Of a DNA stretch of 64,000 bases, positions 1 through 9,414 are shown piece after piece. The stretch is from Phytopseudomonas dryadis. Lineage in GTDB: Bacteria; Pseudomonadota; Gammaproteobacteria; Pseudomonadales; Pseudomonadaceae. A program made the position numbers and the translations under genes. The DNA lies in assembly GCF_004327355.1 (NCBI RefSeq), contig NZ_QJUM01000001.1, forward strand, positions 186,001-250,000, given 5' to 3'. Under the pieces are notes generated by a model. That model made no database searches, had not been told where the DNA came from, and was given only the letters and a program-made list of their open reading frames with translations. Position 1 is the first letter of the stretch. Each line of letters begins with the position of its first letter.

Positions 1-26
1 CCTTGCGATGCATCAGGTTGACTGCC

Positions 27-287
27 TCAGCTGGCTATCGCCGTGCTGTGTTCCAGCCAGTCGAGCAGTCGTATAGCCTCTTCACGGCTATTACCGCAGA
101 CAGCGAAATCGGCCGAAAATGCCGAACAAACCTCGGGCCGCTCCGGGCGACCGAACAGGGCGCAGTGGTTGTCCGGGGACAGGTGCAGGCAGCGCTCACC
201 CGCTGGCTTGCCGTCGGGCATGCCGGGAATGAACGAACTGATGGATGGGGCGATGCAGCAGGCGCCACAGCCGGGACGGCATTGCAT
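27..287 (-). CDS. YkgJ-family cysteine cluster protein
   Basis: Encodes 86 residues that begin with a Cys-x3-Gly-Cys-Gly-x-Cys-Cys cluster (MQCRPGCGACC) and carry further cysteines at CLHLSPDNHC, VC and VCG. This is the cysteine pattern of the YkgJ/UPF0153 family, which is predicted to bind zinc or an iron-sulfur centre. No biochemical role is established for short members. It lies 76 bp downstream of the histidine kinase gene on the same strand and could be the last gene of that transcript, but no functional link is evident. The length is normal for short YkgJ proteins. Family assignment is firm; function is unknown. Confidence 0.85.
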   Translation of the reverse strand: MQCRPGCGACCIAPSISSFIPGMPDGKPAGERCLHLSPDNHCALFGRPERPEVCSAFSADFAVCGNSREEAIRLLDWLEHSTAIAS

Positions 288-363
288 GACGTGATACCTC
301 GGATCAGCAAGGCTGCGAAAACGGCGCCAATTCTACCCTGCCGATATGGGCCTGGGCAGCCAC

Positions 364-2262
364 TCAGGGCAGATCCAGACGAACGCTGAAGCAACTGCCC
401 TGCCCCGGCGCGCTGACGACATCCAGTTGCGCGCCGAGGATGTCGACCGCCAACTGGTGGGTGATGTGCAGGCCCAGCCCTGTTCCACCAAGCCCGCGGC
501 GCGTGGTGAAGAACGGATCGAAGATCTTCGCCAATATCTCCGGGGGCATGCCCTGGCCATTATCGCTCACCTCGATCAGGCAGTGCCGGGCACGCTCATC
601 CAGCTCGATCCTCACGCGCACCACACCCCGCACACCCGGCTCGAATGCATGGATCAGGGCATTGTCGATCAGGTTCTGCAGAATCTGCCCCAGGGGGCCG
701 GGGTAGCTGTCGATCATCACGCTCTGCGGCATATCCAGCTCGATGCGATGCTCGCTCTGCCTGAGCCTGGGCTGCAGCAACAGGATCACCTCGTGCACCA
801 CTTCGCTCAGGTCGAAGGTACGCCGTTCGGTGCCGGCCCGGTCGCTGGCCAGTTGCTTGAAGGCGCGGGTGAGCTGAGCCATGCGTTCGAGGCCGGTCAG
901 AACGATGCCCAGTCCTTGCTCATTGCGCAGCACGAAGCGCTCCAGCGTGGCACGTTTCAGGCCTTCGCCCATGCTGGCCTGCAGCTCCTGGCTGGAGGTC
1001 AGCAGGCTCGAGGCCGCGACGCTGGCGGCACCGAGGGGCGTGTTCAGCTCATGGGCCACGCCCGCGACCAGCGTGCCCAGGGACGAGAGCTTTTCCGCCT
1101 GCAGCAGTGCCCGACGGGTTCGCTGCAACTGATCGACCGTATCCCGCAGCTCGCGGTTGCTATTCTCCAGGGCCTTGCTGCTGGCTTGCAGCTGGCGCTG
1201 GGCGCGCAGACGGCCTTCTTCGGTGACGGCCAGGCGCACGCTCACCAGCAGCCCGAGCCCCAGCATGCAGCCGAGCAGCAACAGAACGCGCCAGAGCACG
1301 ACCAGGCGCAACGCCTGGATGCGCTCATTGGGCAGATGCGACAGTAACAGCCAGCGTTGCGTGGACACATGGGCCGAACCCGTGCCGTCGCCCGGCTGGA
1401 AATGACTGAACGCCCAGACCCCGGACGCATCGGTGAAAGAGCCACGCTCGCTCTCCTGCATACGTCGCCAGACCGCTGGCTGGCGGCTGGCCAGGGTCGC
1501 ATCGGGCTTGCCCTGCATGAAACCCCAGGCATCCTCGGGACGTTCGCCGAGTAGCCAGTAACCTTCGTGATCGAGCAATTGCAGTGTGCCGCCGTAAGCC
1601 CGCGAGGTTTCTTCCAGGCGTTGCAGCAGGCGCTTGCCCAGGTAATCGAGAATCAGGATGCCGCGACGCTCGCCCTGCTCGCCGAATACCGGCGTGGCGG
1701 CCCTGAGTGTCGGTTTCAGGGGAATCTCGAGCCGTCCGTACTCGCGATTGAGGTCGAAACGTGACAGGTGGACATCGCCTTTCTGCAGGCGCATCGCTTC
1801 GGCGAAATAGTCATGACCCGCCTTGTTCTGCAGGCTGTCGCCAGGCACCTGGTGCGCCTGCCCTCCGACATGGCTGACCCGCACCTGCTCCATGCCGGAC
1901 TCGTCCAGCCAGCGGATCCGATCGTAGCTTCCCCGGCTATCGGAAAACTCCCGGAACAGCTGTCCCAGGGCGGCATAACTGTCGGGCGAGGTGTATTTGA
2001 TGGCCCTGGCCAGCAGGGGCTGCTGGCTGAGGAACTGCAAATCGCCGCGCAGGCTCGACAGGTGTCTCTCGAGTACGCCATTGCCCTCGCCGAGACTGTC
2101 CAGCTGATCACTCAGCAAGGGCTCGAGACGATCCTCCAGCATACGGTCATAGAGCAGCGCACTGAGCAGGCAGATCAGCGCCGCCCAGGGCAGGAACAGC
2201 ACCAGCAGATTGCGTGGCAAGGGCAGCGCCAGGTTCCTTCGCCAGCGTGCCGACAGGTTCAA
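364..2262 (-). CDS. Membrane sensor histidine kinase
   Basis: A 632-residue hybrid-free histidine kinase. A transmembrane segment near residues 17-40 and another near 330-355 bracket a roughly 290-residue periplasmic sensor region. A coiled-coil linker follows, then the H-box VAGVAHELNTPLGA with the phosphoacceptor His at about 404. The N-box (NLIDNALIHA, Asn about 534) and the G-boxes DNGQGMP and GGTGLGLHI complete the ATP-binding domain. The start codon overlaps the stop of the upstream response regulator by 4 bp (ATGA), so the two are translationally coupled and very probably cognate partners. The sensed signal cannot be read from the sequence. By its output partner it probably tunes cyclic-di-GMP breakdown. 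Confidence 0.93.
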   Translation of the reverse strand: MNLSARWRRNLALPLPRNLLVLFLPWAALICLLSALLYDRMLEDRLEPLLSDQLDSLGEGNGVLERHLSSLRGDLQFLSQQPLLARAIKYTSPDSYAALGQLFREFSDSRGSYDRIRWLDESGMEQVRVSHVGGQAHQVPGDSLQNKAGHDYFAEAMRLQKGDVHLSRFDLNREYGRLEIPLKPTLRAATPVFGEQGERRGILILDYLGKRLLQRLEETSRAYGGTLQLLDHEGYWLLGERPEDAWGFMQGKPDATLASRQPAVWRRMQESERGSFTDASGVWAFSHFQPGDGTGSAHVSTQRWLLLSHLPNERIQALRLVVLWRVLLLLGCMLGLGLLVSVRLAVTEEGRLRAQRQLQASSKALENSNRELRDTVDQLQRTRRALLQAEKLSSLGTLVAGVAHELNTPLGAASVAASSLLTSSQELQASMGEGLKRATLERFVLRNEQGLGIVLTGLERMAQLTRAFKQLASDRAGTERRTFDLSEVVHEVILLLQPRLRQSEHRIELDMPQSVMIDSYPGPLGQILQNLIDNALIHAFEPGVRGVVRVRIELDERARHCLIEVSDNGQGMPPEILAKIFDPFFTTRRGLGGTGLGLHITHQLAVDILGAQLDVVSAPGQGSCFSVRLDLP

Positions 2263-4478
2263 CCTTGCGCCTCCGCCCGCCTATCCAGCCAACTCAGCAG
2301 GTGCGCCAGCGGCATGGGCCTGGCCAACAGGTAGCCCTGGGCCTCGATACAGCCATGGCTGAGCAGCCAGTCGGCCTGCTCGTGACTCTCCACGCCTTCG
2401 GCGATGACCCTCATGCCCACCCGGGCGGCGATCTGGATCACCGCCTCGGCAATCAGCTTGCCATCGTCCAGCGTCCCCAGCTCTTGCACGAAGCTGCGGT
2501 CGATCTTCAGGCGATCGGCCGGGAGCAGGCGCAAGTAGCTGAGCGATGAGAAGCCGGTACCGAAATCATCGATGGCCACGGTCACCCCCATCCGACGCAA
2601 TGCCAGCAGCTGTTCGCAGACCAGCTCGAAGGAGCGCATGGCCACGGACTCGGTGATCTCCAGCTCGACCTGCTCGGGCCGTACTCCGCTCGACTGCAGG
2701 TGGCGGGTGAAACGCTCGATGAAATCGCGCTGCAGCAGTTGCGCGGCGGAAACGTTGATCGCGACGCGGATACCGCCATGCCCGGCCTGCTCCAGGCGCT
2801 TGGCCGCCTGCAGCGACAGGCGCATGAGCAGCTCGCCCAGCGGCAGTATGTAGCCGGTCGCCTCGGCCAACGGGATGAACTGCAACGGTGGGATCGACTT
2901 GCCGTCGGGCTGATACCAGCGCGCCAGTGCCTCCACGCCCGTCACCGCCCCCGTGAGCAGGTCGACCTGGGGCTGCAGCTCGACCGTGATGCGGTCACTG
3001 GCCAGGGCATCACGCAGCGCCAGCAACAGGCGGAAGGACTCGGCGTGGGCACTCTGCAGCTGCCGGTCATGCACCACATGCTGATCATGCCCCAGTTGCT
3101 TGGCCTGCTTGAGGGTCAGTCGCGCCTCCTGCAAAGCCACGCTGGCCGTGTCGTCGAAATCGCGCAGGTGCAGGGTCACGCTGCTGAGGCTGTGCACCTG
3201 GCCCAGTTCGTAGGGCCGGCTCTGGCGGCGGAACAAGGCGACGATACGTTGCGCCTGCACCTGCTCTTCAGGCCCGAGAATGGCGAACAGGTCGTCCCGC
3301 ACCCGGGCGATGAGCACATTGTTGTCGAACGCATCGCGCAGCTTCTTGGCCACCAGCCCCAGAATGAAATCGCCATAGCCCGTGCCAAAGGCCGTGTTGG
3401 CGCCGGAGAAATTATCGATATCGATCAACACCAGCACCCGGTCGGCCTTGGCCGCGCCATTCAGGGTCATATCGAGCATGCGGATCAGGGCATTGCGGTT
3501 GGGAATCTTCAGCAGGTCGTCCTGATAGGCCATTTCCTCCAGGCGGCTGAACAGGGCGACGTTGTACAAACCGCGACTGATGCTGGCACTGAAGACTTCC
3601 AGCAGTTCCAGTTCGGTGTCGTCGAGGGTGCGTTCGGTGGCGACATAACAGGCGTAGTCCGCTCCGGCCTGGAAGCGCGGAAAGAACAGCACCGTGCAAT
3701 CGTCGAAGCGCAGCGTGCTCTGTCTTTGCAGGCTGCAGCGCAGGGCGCCGGCCACGGCCTCGTCGTCGAGACTGTCCAGGTCGCCATCGATCGAAGGGTA
3801 GAAACGCCCGCTGGCGCTGACGATATGGGCATTGGACGGCGCTCCGGGCTCACTTTCCTTGGCCCGCACACAGACGATGCCCTCGGCCTGCAGATCCAGC
3901 AGGGAGGCGATTTCGGCGAGAATCCTGGCCGACAGCTCACGGGTATTCTTCGAGCAGGACAGCGCATTGCTCGACTCCACGATCATCTGCAGCCCGCGCC
4001 TGGCACGCGCCGTCGCGTGCAGCTGCGAATAGCCGCGCACCCCGACGGTGAGCACGGTGCGCAGCCGTTCCGCAGTCAACTCGCTTTTGCTCCAGTAATC
4101 GTTGATATCGTACTGGCTCATGACCTCCTGCACCGGCGCCATGCCCGGTTCGCCGGTCAGCAGCACGACACGAACCTCGGCATTGCCGATCACCTCGCGC
4201 AGCGTCCTGACCAGACGCAGCCCCGCATCATCGCTTTCCATCACCACGTCGAGCAGGATGAGGGCGATATCCTTCTGCTCGGCCAGCAGCATCGCCGCCT
4301 CACGATAACTGAAGGCCTGCTGCAGCTCGATGGGCTGGCCAAGGATTTCCATGTCGCTCAGGGCAAAGGCCGTGGCACGCTGGAAATCGACATCGTCATC
4401 CACCGTCAATATGCGCCACGCTGGCTGCGCACTGGCGCTGGCCGGCTCATCATCGAGGAACAGCACTGAATCTTCCAT
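2259..4478 (-). CDS. Response regulator REC-DUF3369-GGDEF(degenerate)-EAL
   Basis: A 739-residue protein with four domains. The receiver has the acidic pocket TVDDD and phosphoacceptor Asp at about 77 (LILLDVVM), and a Lys in YWSKSE. A DUF3369/GAF-like region follows. The GGDEF-like domain has its signature replaced by VRDDLF, so it is unlikely to make c-di-GMP. The C-terminal EAL domain looks complete: VEALARW, INVSAAQL, LEITES, AIDDFGTG, LKIDRSFV and AEGVES. The expected activity is therefore a phosphodiesterase controlled by the kinase whose start overlaps its stop. An in-frame extension to 4787 exists, but ATG 4478 places the protein start 22 residues before the receiver core, normal for the family. 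Confidence 0.92.
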   Translation of the reverse strand: MEDSVLFLDDEPASASAQPAWRILTVDDDVDFQRATAFALSDMEILGQPIELQQAFSYREAAMLLAEQKDIALILLDVVMESDDAGLRLVRTLREVIGNAEVRVVLLTGEPGMAPVQEVMSQYDINDYWSKSELTAERLRTVLTVGVRGYSQLHATARARRGLQMIVESSNALSCSKNTRELSARILAEIASLLDLQAEGIVCVRAKESEPGAPSNAHIVSASGRFYPSIDGDLDSLDDEAVAGALRCSLQRQSTLRFDDCTVLFFPRFQAGADYACYVATERTLDDTELELLEVFSASISRGLYNVALFSRLEEMAYQDDLLKIPNRNALIRMLDMTLNGAAKADRVLVLIDIDNFSGANTAFGTGYGDFILGLVAKKLRDAFDNNVLIARVRDDLFAILGPEEQVQAQRIVALFRRQSRPYELGQVHSLSSVTLHLRDFDDTASVALQEARLTLKQAKQLGHDQHVVHDRQLQSAHAESFRLLLALRDALASDRITVELQPQVDLLTGAVTGVEALARWYQPDGKSIPPLQFIPLAEATGYILPLGELLMRLSLQAAKRLEQAGHGGIRVAINVSAAQLLQRDFIERFTRHLQSSGVRPEQVELEITESVAMRSFELVCEQLLALRRMGVTVAIDDFGTGFSSLSYLRLLPADRLKIDRSFVQELGTLDDGKLIAEAVIQIAARVGMRVIAEGVESHEQADWLLSHGCIEAQGYLLARPMPLAHLLSWLDRRAEAQG

Positions 4479-4686
4479 GAACCTAGCCCACCCGTTATCC
4501 AGAGGAAACCGCCCGAGCCGTGCAAGTATAGCCAGCGCCGAAAAGAGGCAAGAACCGCCCTGCATTCTTGTCAGGAAGAACAGGGATACGGCACAAATGG
4601 CACCTATCAACGGTCTCTGCGGTCGAAGAATCGGTTTGACGGTGTTGCCTGCTGCAGACAGGCTTTTGCGGACACAAGGAAAGGCG

Positions 4687-5229
4687 ATGGGACACTGGCT
4701 GATAATCGACCTGGAGGCCACCACCGAAGAAGGCGGCTGGCCAGTCGAAGACATGGAGGTCATCGAGATCGGCGCCTGCCTGGTCAATGCGGCCGGGCAT
4801 GAACTCGATCACTTCCAGCGCTTCGTACGCCCGCTGCGCCGCCCTCACCTGACGCGCTTCTGCCGCGACCTGACCCATATCAACCAGGCCGATGTCGACA
4901 GCGCCATGAGCCTGCCCGTGCTGTGGCCGCAGTTCGAACGCTGGCTGCTGGGCCATCAGCCTCGCCTGGTGGGCTGGGCCAGCTGGGGCGAATACGACCG
5001 CCGGCAGTTGGAGCAGGACTGGCGCCTGCACGGGCTCGACAGCTGCCTGAGCCGGATGGCGCATCTCAACCTCAAGCGGCGCTTTGCCGAAGTGCGCCAG
5101 TTGCCGCGCCAGGTAGGCCTGAACATGGCGTTGCAACTGGCGGGAGTGACCTTCAGCGGCCAGCAGCACCGCGCCCTGAGCGACGCCCGCAATACCGCCC
5201 GCCTGCTGCCGCTGGTGCTGCCCGCCTGA
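4687..5229 (+). CDS. 3'-5' exonuclease, DEDDh family (ERI-1/KapD-like)
   Basis: A 180-residue single-domain exonuclease. The Exo I motif is IIDLEATT with Asp8 and Glu10, and the Exo III region [13 protein letters not shown] supplies the His and Asp of the DEDDh class. Such enzymes remove nucleotides from 3' ends of RNA or DNA using two metal ions. The CCRDLTHI-like segment resembles KapD/ERI-1 proteins more than DnaQ. The start at 4687 is set by a strong AAGGAAAGG ribosome binding site; longer upstream extensions are not homologous. It is transcribed away from the upstream c-di-GMP genes, with the 208-bp gap holding both promoters. The substrate is unknown. Confidence 0.85.
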   Translation: MGHWLIIDLEATTEEGGWPVEDMEVIEIGACLVNAAGHELDHFQRFVRPLRRPHLTRFCRDLTHINQADVDSAMSLPVLWPQFERWLLGHQPRLVGWASWGEYDRRQLEQDWRLHGLDSCLSRMAHLNLKRRFAEVRQLPRQVGLNMALQLAGVTFSGQQHRALSDARNTARLLPLVLPA

Positions 5230-5303
5230 GCGAGCAGGTGACGCGACCAGCCGGCTTGGGCATACTTGCCAACCCTTTATTCAGGCCCTTTGCGAGGATG
5301 CAT

Positions 5304-5585
5304 ATGTTCAAGGTCAACGAGTATTTCGACGGTACCGTCAAATCCATCGCCTTCGGGATGGCTGAAGGGCCGGCGACCATCGGCGTGATGGCCGCGGGCG
5401 AGTACGAGTTCGGCACCAGCCAGCTGGAAGTGATGCACGTCATCGCCGGTGCGCTGACCGTCAAGCTGCCGGGCAGCGAAAACTGGGAGACCTTCACCGC
5501 GGGCAGCCGTTTCACCGTTGCCGCCAACAGCAAGTTCCAGCTCAAGGTCGCCGAAGACAGCGCCTATCTGTGCGAATACCGCTGA
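5304..5585 (+). CDS. ppnP: Pyrimidine/purine nucleoside phosphorylase PpnP
   Basis: A 93-residue cupin-fold protein of the PpnP (former DUF1255/YaiE) family, which phosphorolyses several purine and pyrimidine nucleosides to base plus ribose-1-phosphate. The length and the core pattern ([38 protein letters not shown] at the end) are typical. An in-frame ATG six bases upstream would abut the GAGG sequence directly, so ATG 5304 with about 6 bases of spacing is preferred. It is followed by a strong intrinsic terminator, which makes it the end of its transcript. Confidence 0.93.
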   Translation: MFKVNEYFDGTVKSIAFGMAEGPATIGVMAAGEYEFGTSQLEVMHVIAGALTVKLPGSENWETFTAGSRFTVAANSKFQLKVAEDSAYLCEYR

Positions 5586-5603
5586 AGCGACCCGCGAAGG
5601 CCA

Positions 5604-5631
5604 AACGCCCCGACTGGATCGGGGCGTTTTT
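5604..5631 (+). terminator. Intrinsic terminator of ppnP
   Basis: A perfect 10-bp stem (AACGCCCCGA with TCGGGGCGTT) and a five-base loop, ending in a run of five T. It begins 18 bp after the ppnP stop codon. Confidence 0.92.
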
Positions 5632-5713
5632 GCATCACTGAAGGATCGGCTGCCCGTCAGGGGCGGCCCCATGCTCAGTCGCGACGACGGTCGCAGTGCT
5701 TGCCAGGCGGAAA

Positions 5714-6190
5714 CTAGACGCGCAGTTGCATGCCTTCGCGTAGGAATTGGGGGGCGATGTAACGCTCGTAATGCGCTTCGGAGAGCAGGAAGAACTCCCG
5801 GTCGATGGCATCGCGCAGCGCTGGCAGGGTCCAGTTGCGGAACTCCGGCAACAACACCATGCCATAGGCCTCCAGTTGCGTGATGACCCGCGCCCCGCGG
5901 GCGATGAGCTGGTAGGCCCAGCAATAGGGCGATTGCTGCGGCACGAAGCGGATCTGTCGCTGCTGCAACTGCTGGAGCAGGCGCTGCTCGTCGAAGACCT
6001 CCAGCTTGGCCGCCATCACCTGCACCAGAAGCACCTCCAGGCGCAGCCAGACGGCCTGTTTCTCCGCGTCGCTGTAGCCGTTCCAGTTGATCACCTCGTG
6101 ATGGAAGCGCTTGCAGCCACGGCAGACGGTGTCACCGTAAACCGTGGAACACAGGCCGACACAGGGCGTCTTGATACGTTGATTGGACAT
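5714..6190 (-). CDS. DUF1289 domain-containing protein
   Basis: A 158-residue cytosolic protein that opens with the DUF1289 motif KTPCVGLC...VCRGCKRFHHEV, a four-cysteine signature thought to bind a metal. The C-terminal 100 residues are conserved in Pseudomonas homologues but have no named function. The start at 6190 (MSNQRIK) follows the family convention. An in-frame ATG at 6226 has the better ribosome binding site (AAAGGG, 6-base spacing) and would add 12 residues, so the true start is open. It is divergent from acnB, and the intergenic region carries the acnB promoter and leader. Confidence 0.85.
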   Translation of the reverse strand: MSNQRIKTPCVGLCSTVYGDTVCRGCKRFHHEVINWNGYSDAEKQAVWLRLEVLLVQVMAAKLEVFDEQRLLQQLQQRQIRFVPQQSPYCWAYQLIARGARVITQLEAYGMVLLPEFRNWTLPALRDAIDREFFLLSEAHYERYIAPQFLREGMQLRV

Positions 6191-6277
6191 GCGCGGAATC
6201 GATACACAGAAGTAAACGTCGTGCATCTTAGCCCTTTGTCTAAGGCAGATCACCCCAGGGGGAGACGGGTCTTTCGC

Positions 6278-6306
6278 TTAACTTTACCGCAGCTTTCCAG
6301 TAGAAT
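6278..6306 (+). promoter_or_regulatory. Candidate sigma70 promoter of acnB
   Basis: A -35 box TTAACT (6278-6283), a 17-bp spacer and a -10 box TAGAAT (6301-6306). Transcription would begin near 6313, giving an unusually long leader of about 270 nt before the acnB start. This is read from consensus only. Confidence 0.55.
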
Positions 6307-6340
6307 CGTCCCGCCTTGCTAAAGGCGCCAATGTCCGTTG

Positions 6341-6467
6341 GAAGCTGTTTTCAAAGCGTCACGAGCACAGTCATCCTGCAGGTACGATGTTGGCGCGGTC
6401 ATCGCCATGACCACGCCAACCCCTCATCTACCCCGTCCTGCCGGCGTAAAACTTTGAAAACAGCTTC
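6341..6467 (+). promoter_or_regulatory. Structured acnB leader bounded by a perfect 16-bp inverted repeat
   Basis: GAAGCTGTTTTCAAAG (6341-6356) pairs perfectly with CTTTGAAAACAGCTTC (6452-6467). The 95 nt between contain a second strong hairpin: 6389-6402 pairs with 6407-6420 over 14 positions with one mismatch and a CGCC loop. The arrangement is a closing stem with an internal hairpin, as in cis-regulatory RNAs. No open reading frame explains it. A third small hairpin (GCCGCT/AGCGGC, 6495-6511) lies between the element and the gene. I do not recognise it as a named RNA family. Confidence 0.6.
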
Positions 6468-6585
6468 TGGATGGAATCGTTGAAACCATCGCGTGCCGCT
6501 CATGAAGCGGCTGTGCGGATGTGTCTGGCGATTCCCTGCATGCGTCCCGGACACCCCTTTGGGACCACTGATGAGGGTAATAACT

Positions 6586-9186
6586 GTGCTTGAAGCCTAC
6601 CGCAAACACGTAGCAGAGCGTGCCGCCCAGGGTATCGTGCCCCAGCCGCTAAACGCCGAACAAACCGCGGGTCTGGTCGACCTGCTGAAGAACCCGCCAG
6701 CCGGCGAAGAAGAATTCCTCCTCGACCTGATCACCAACCGCGTACCGCCAGGCGTCGACGAAGCCGCCTACGTCAAGGCCGGTTTCCTCTCCGCGCTGGC
6801 CAAGGGCGAAGCCTCCTCCCCTCTGCTCGACAAGAAGCGCGCCGTCGAACTGCTCGGCACCATGCAGGGCGGCTACAACATCGTCACCCTGGTCGAACTG
6901 CTGGACGACAGCGAGCTGGCGCCGGTCGCCGCCGCCCAGCTCAAGCACACCCTGCTGATGTTCGACGCCTTCCACGACGTCGCCGAAAAAGCCAAGGCCG
7001 GTAATGCCCATGCCCAGGGCGTGCTGCAATCCTGGGCCGACGGCGAATGGTTCAAGAATCGTCCGACCCTGGCCGACAAGATCAGCCTGCGCGTGTTCAA
7101 GGTCACCGGCGAAACCAACACCGACGACCTGTCGCCGGCGCCCGATGCCTGGTCACGCCCGGACATCCCGCTGCACGCCCTGGCCATGCTGAAGATGGCG
7201 CGCGAGGGTATCGTCCCCGACCAGCAGGGCGTCATCGGCCCGATGAAGCAGATCGAGGAAATGCGCGGCCAGGGCTTCCCCATCGCCTATGTCGGCGACG
7301 TGGTCGGCACCGGCTCCTCGCGTAAATCGGCCACCAACTCGGTGCTGTGGTTCTTCGGCGACGACGTGCCCTACGTGCCGAACAAGCGCGCCGGTGGCTT
7401 CTGCTTCGGCAGCAAGATCGCGCCGATCTTCTACAACACCATGGAAGACGCCGGCGCCCTGCCGATCGAGTTCGACGTTTCGAACATGAACATGGGCGAC
7501 GTCATCGACGTATACCCCTATGCCGGCAAGGTCACCAAGCACGACAGCGACGAAGTGCTGACCACCTTCGAACTGAAGACCCCGGTTCTGCTCGACGAAG
7601 TCCGTGCCGGCGGCCGTATCCCGCTGATCATCGGCCGCGGCCTGACCGAGAAGGCGCGCGCCGAGCTGGGCCTGCCGCCGTCCGACCTGTTCAAGAAGCC
7701 GGAAGCCCCCGCCGAAAGCAGCAAGGGTTTCACCCTGGCACAGAAGATGGTCGGCAAGGCCTGCGGCGTCGCCGGCGTTCGCCCGGGCACCTACTGCGAG
7801 CCGAAGATGACCACCGTCGGCTCCCAGGACACCACCGGCCCGATGACCCGCGACGAGCTGAAAGACCTGGCTTGCCTGGGCTTCTCCACGGATCTGGTGA
7901 TGCAGTCCTTCTGCCACACCGCGGCGTATCCGAAGCCGATCGACGTCACCACCCACCACACCCTGCCCGACTTCATCATGACCCGTGGCGGCGTGTCCCT
8001 GCGTCCGGGCGACGGCATCATCCACAGCTGGCTGAACCGCATGCTGCTGCCCGATACCGTCGGCACCGGCGGCGACTCGCACACGCGCTTCCCGATCGGC
8101 ATCTCCTTCCCGGCCGGTTCCGGCCTGGTCGCCTTCGCCGCCGCCACCGGCGTCATGCCGCTGGACATGCCGGAGTCGATCCTGGTGCGCTTCAAGGGCA
8201 AGCTGCAGCCCGGCGTCACCCTGCGTGACCTGGTGCATGCCATTCCCTACTACGCGATCCAGAAAGGCCTGCTGACCGTCGAGAAGAAAGGCAAGAAGAA
8301 CGCCTTCTCCGGCCGCATCCTGGAGATCGAAGGCCTGGAAACCCTGACCGTGGAACAGGCCTTCGAACTGTCCGACGCCTCGGCCGAGCGCTCCGCTGCC
8401 GGTTGCACCATCAAGCTGTCGAAAGAGTCGATCACCGAGTACCTGAACTCCAACATCACCCTGCTGCGCTGGATGATCGAACAGGGTTACGGCGATCCGC
8501 GCACCCTGGAGCGCCGCGCGCAGGCGATGGAAGCCTGGGTCGCCAATCCCGAGCTGATGGAAGCCGACAAGGACGCCGAATACGCCGAAGTCATCGAGAT
8601 CGACCTGGCCGACGTCAAGGAGCCCGTGCTCTGCGCGCCGAACGACCCGGACGATGCCCGCCTGCTCTCCAGCGTCGCCGGCGAGAAGATCGACGAAGTG
8701 TTCATCGGTTCGTGCATGACCAACATCGGTCACTTCCGCGCGGCCGGCAAGCTGCTGGAGCAGGTCAAGGGCCAGTTGCCGACCCGTCTGTGGCTGTCGC
8801 CGCCGACCAAGATGGACGCCCACCAGCTGACCGAGGAAGGCTACTACGGCATCTACGGCAAGGCTGGCGCACGCATGGAAATGCCGGGCTGCTCGCTGTG
8901 CATGGGTAACCAGGCGCGTGTCGAACCGAACTCCACCGTGGTGTCGACCTCGACCCGTAACTTCCCGAACCGTCTGGGTGACGGCGCCAACGTCTACCTG
9001 GCCTCGGCCGAGCTGGCGTCCGTCGCGTCCATCCTGGGTCGCCTGCCGACCGTCGAGGAGTACATGGAATACGCCGGCAAGATCGACAGCATGGCGGCGG
9101 ACGTATACCGCTACCTGAGCTTCGACCAGATCGCCGAGTTCCGTGAAGCGGCCGCCAACGCCAATATCCCGGTCGTGCAAGCCTGA
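6586..9186 (+). CDS. acnB: Aconitate hydratase B (also 2-methylisocitrate dehydratase)
   Basis: An 866-residue AcnB, the main TCA-cycle aconitase, which interconverts citrate and isocitrate through a [4Fe-4S] cluster and also handles 2-methylisocitrate. The start is the GTG at 6586 (VLEAYRKHV), with GAGGG eight bases upstream. With this start the cluster cysteines fall at 710 (GSCMTN), 769 and 772 (PGCSLCMGN), exactly the numbering of E. coli AcnB, which confirms the choice. HEAT-like and swivel domains precede the catalytic core as is usual. A long structured leader precedes the gene and a strong terminator follows it, so it is monocistronic. Confidence 0.98.
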   Translation: MLEAYRKHVAERAAQGIVPQPLNAEQTAGLVDLLKNPPAGEEEFLLDLITNRVPPGVDEAAYVKAGFLSALAKGEASSPLLDKKRAVELLGTMQGGYNIVTLVELLDDSELAPVAAAQLKHTLLMFDAFHDVAEKAKAGNAHAQGVLQSWADGEWFKNRPTLADKISLRVFKVTGETNTDDLSPAPDAWSRPDIPLHALAMLKMAREGIVPDQQGVIGPMKQIEEMRGQGFPIAYVGDVVGTGSSRKSATNSVLWFFGDDVPYVPNKRAGGFCFGSKIAPIFYNTMEDAGALPIEFDVSNMNMGDVIDVYPYAGKVTKHDSDEVLTTFELKTPVLLDEVRAGGRIPLIIGRGLTEKARAELGLPPSDLFKKPEAPAESSKGFTLAQKMVGKACGVAGVRPGTYCEPKMTTVGSQDTTGPMTRDELKDLACLGFSTDLVMQSFCHTAAYPKPIDVTTHHTLPDFIMTRGGVSLRPGDGIIHSWLNRMLLPDTVGTGGDSHTRFPIGISFPAGSGLVAFAAATGVMPLDMPESILVRFKGKLQPGVTLRDLVHAIPYYAIQKGLLTVEKKGKKNAFSGRILEIEGLETLTVEQAFELSDASAERSAAGCTIKLSKESITEYLNSNITLLRWMIEQGYGDPRTLERRAQAMEAWVANPELMEADKDAEYAEVIEIDLADVKEPVLCAPNDPDDARLLSSVAGEKIDEVFIGSCMTNIGHFRAAGKLLEQVKGQLPTRLWLSPPTKMDAHQLTEEGYYGIYGKAGARMEMPGCSLCMGNQARVEPNSTVVSTSTRNFPNRLGDGANVYLASAELASVASILGRLPTVEEYMEYAGKIDSMAADVYRYLSFDQIAEFREAAANANIPVVQA

Positions 9187-9206
9187 CGCGTCATCGGTAA
9201 CTAAAG

Positions 9207-9232
9207 AGCCCCGCCCCGTGCGGGGCTTCTTT
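9207..9232 (+). terminator. Intrinsic terminator of acnB
   Basis: Stem AGCCCCGC / GCGGGGCT with a five-base loop followed by TCTTTTT, 20 bp after the acnB stop codon. Confidence 0.9.
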
Positions 9233-9414
9233 TTGCCCGACATGCAGGAAAGCCGCAGGCTTGAACAGGCTCTTGGCTGCCGCTTGCGTCTTGCCCGGCG
9301 TTTTTCACGAACCTCTCGACAAAGCCCGCGGCGGCGCTTATCGTCGCGTTCTGGCCACCGCAGTGGCCAACGTCGCTCGGACGGTTCCGGGCGCTTACGT
9401 TCTCCGAGGAAAGC

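Noticed and set aside
4479..4787. N-terminal extension of the response regulator to 4787
   Set aside because: The added 103 residues are not domain-like and the receiver domain starts normally from ATG 4478.
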